Assembly: GCA_937889645.1 (NCBI GenBank)
Contig: CALBZE010000140.1
Coordinates: 1-5,829 of the forward strand
Length of the DNA: 5,829 nt
Reading direction: 5' to 3'
Source: an uncultured bacterium
GTDB taxonomy: Bacteria; Gemmatimonadota; Gemmatimonadetes; Longimicrobiales; RSA9
Under the pieces are notes generated by a model. The model was given only the letters and a program-made list of their open reading frames with translations, searched no databases and was not told where the DNA came from. The translations under genes and the position numbers were made by a program. Shown in pieces: positions 4,909-5,829 of the stretch (positions are counted from its first letter, which is position 1; each line of letters opens with the position of its first letter).

Positions 4909-5829
4909 TCAGACGCGCGACGTCGCCGAAACGTTGGACGGCTCCACGGTGCGACGTCGCGTGAGCAGCACGCCCGCCCCGACGATGAGGCCGATCCCCA
5001 CCACCTGCTCCGCCCCGAGCGACTCGCCCAGCACCGTCGCCCCGAGCAGCGCGGCGATGACCGGTTCCGCCGAGGCCAGGAGGCTCGCCGTCCCTGCCGC
5101 CAGGTGACGCAGCCCGCCGATGTAGAGGACGTACGCGACGGCCGTCGGCAGCATCCCGAGCAAGAGGAAGATCGGGAGCTGGTCCGGGTGCGCGAGGATC
5201 GGCCGCCACGGCGGCGCGGCGAGCGCCAGGAAGAGCGCCCCGAAGATCTGCGGATAGAACACCGTCTCGAGCGGGGCGTAGCGGTCGAGCGCCCGCTTGC
5301 CGAGCAGGGTGTACAGTCCGTAGGAGAACCCGGACAGGAGGCCGAAGGCGACGGCGGCCGCGGGGACCGTCGCCGCGCCGGTCACGATCAGCCGGACCGC
5401 ACCGGTCACCAGAAACGTGCCGGACAGCACGAGCCCGAGCGTGACGAGTCGCGCGGCGTCCATCGGCTCCCGGCCGGTGAGCCACGACAGCACGACGACG
5501 AACGCCGGTGCGGTGTAGAGCAGCGCGACCGCGACCGCGACCGTCGTCCGTTCGATCGTCGCGAAGTACGCGAACTGGAAGAGCGTGATCCCGAGGAAGC
5601 CGTACGCGGCGAAGAAGAGGATGTCGCGCCCCGGGCGGGTCGTCGGGCGACGTCGCACGAGCATCCACAGCCCGATTCCGACGACCCCGATCGTCGCCCG
5701 GACGCTCGCGACCTCGAGCGGCGTCACGCCCACGGCGTAGAGCGCGCGGGCGAAGAGGCCGAGCGTGGCCCATAGCGCCGCGGCGGCCAGGACCATGGCG
5801 CCGCCGAGAAGCGGGCGCGCCGCGCTGGG
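4909..5829 (-). CDS. EamA-family (DMT superfamily) transporter, 5' end off window
   Basis: Multi-span inner-membrane protein of the drug/metabolite transporter superfamily, whose members move small metabolites or amino acids, often outward; the substrate cannot be told. About ten hydrophobic segments are visible. Numbered from the ATG at 5796-5794, the first EamA repeat ends near 131 with TAPAF (95-99) and GREP (108-111), and the second ends with AEPVIAALLG (243-252) and LGES. A short basic tail follows (TRRRT...). The frame stays open upstream of that ATG to the window edge, adding 11 codons (PSAARPLLGGA) that look like a normal family N-terminus, and no ribosome site precedes the ATG. I therefore think the true start lies outside the window; if the ATG is used, the product is 295 residues. 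The gene converges on sbcC and has its own terminator at 4841-4887. Confidence 0.88.
   Translation of the reverse strand, partial: PSAARPLLGGAMVLAAAALWATLGLFARALYAVGVTPLEVASVRATIGVVGIGLWMLVRRRPTTRPGRDILFFAAYGFLGITLFQFAYFATIERTTVAVAVALLYTAPAFVVVLSWLTGREPMDAARLVTLGLVLSGTFLVTGAVRLIVTGAATVPAAAVAFGLLSGFSYGLYTLLGKRALDRYAPLETVFYPQIFGALFLALAAPPWRPILAHPDQLPIFLLLGMLPTAVAYVLYIGGLRHLAAGTASLLASAEPVIAALLGATVLGESLGAEQVVGIGLIVGAGVLLTRRRTVEPSNVSATSRV

Noticed and set aside
4661..5773. 370-codon minus-strand frame overlapping the transporter and the end of sbcC
   Set aside because: It reads through the terminator and is Arg/Gly/Ala-rich, whereas the alternative frame gives a clear ten-span EamA protein.

Overview
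The window comes from a very GC-rich bacterial chromosome, with strong G/C bias at third codon positions and long spurious antisense reading frames. It holds three protein genes: a complete sbcD (Mre11-type nuclease), a complete sbcC (Rad50-type ATPase), and most of an EamA/DMT-family membrane transporter on the opposite strand. The short, Rad50-like SbcC and the promoter-like elements would suit a lineage such as Gemmatimonadota. That is only an impression, because no taxonomic marker gene is present.

Layout: positions 1-639 contain no convincing gene but an unusual concentration of short repeats. There is an 18-nt direct repeat (7-47), a 24-nt tandem repeat (54-118), an array of three imperfect inverted repeats with about 61-bp periodicity (129-302), and a C-rich 21-nt direct repeat that gives a G-quadruplex-capable minus strand (345-394). 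A sigma70-like element lies at 562-590. sbcD follows (640-1944, +), then a 372-bp intergenic region carrying two nearly identical palindromic operator-like sites 73 bp apart (2017-2043 and 2090-2116) and a second sigma70-like element (2255-2283). sbcC (2317-4746, +) converges on the transporter gene (4909 to the window edge, -). GC-rich hairpins and a good minus-strand intrinsic terminator lie between them.

SbcD and SbcC would assemble into the SbcCD (Mre11-Rad50) complex, an ATP-dependent nuclease acting on DNA ends, protein-blocked ends and hairpins or palindromes. Every metal ligand of the nuclease and every ATPase motif of the Rad50 partner, including the CxxC zinc hook, is intact, so the complex should be functional. 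The transporter is probably unrelated and merely convergent.

The most interesting material is non-coding: the inverted-repeat array upstream of sbcD, and the paired operator-like palindromes that separate sbcD from sbcC, two genes that are usually tightly coupled. I see no new multi-gene system here.
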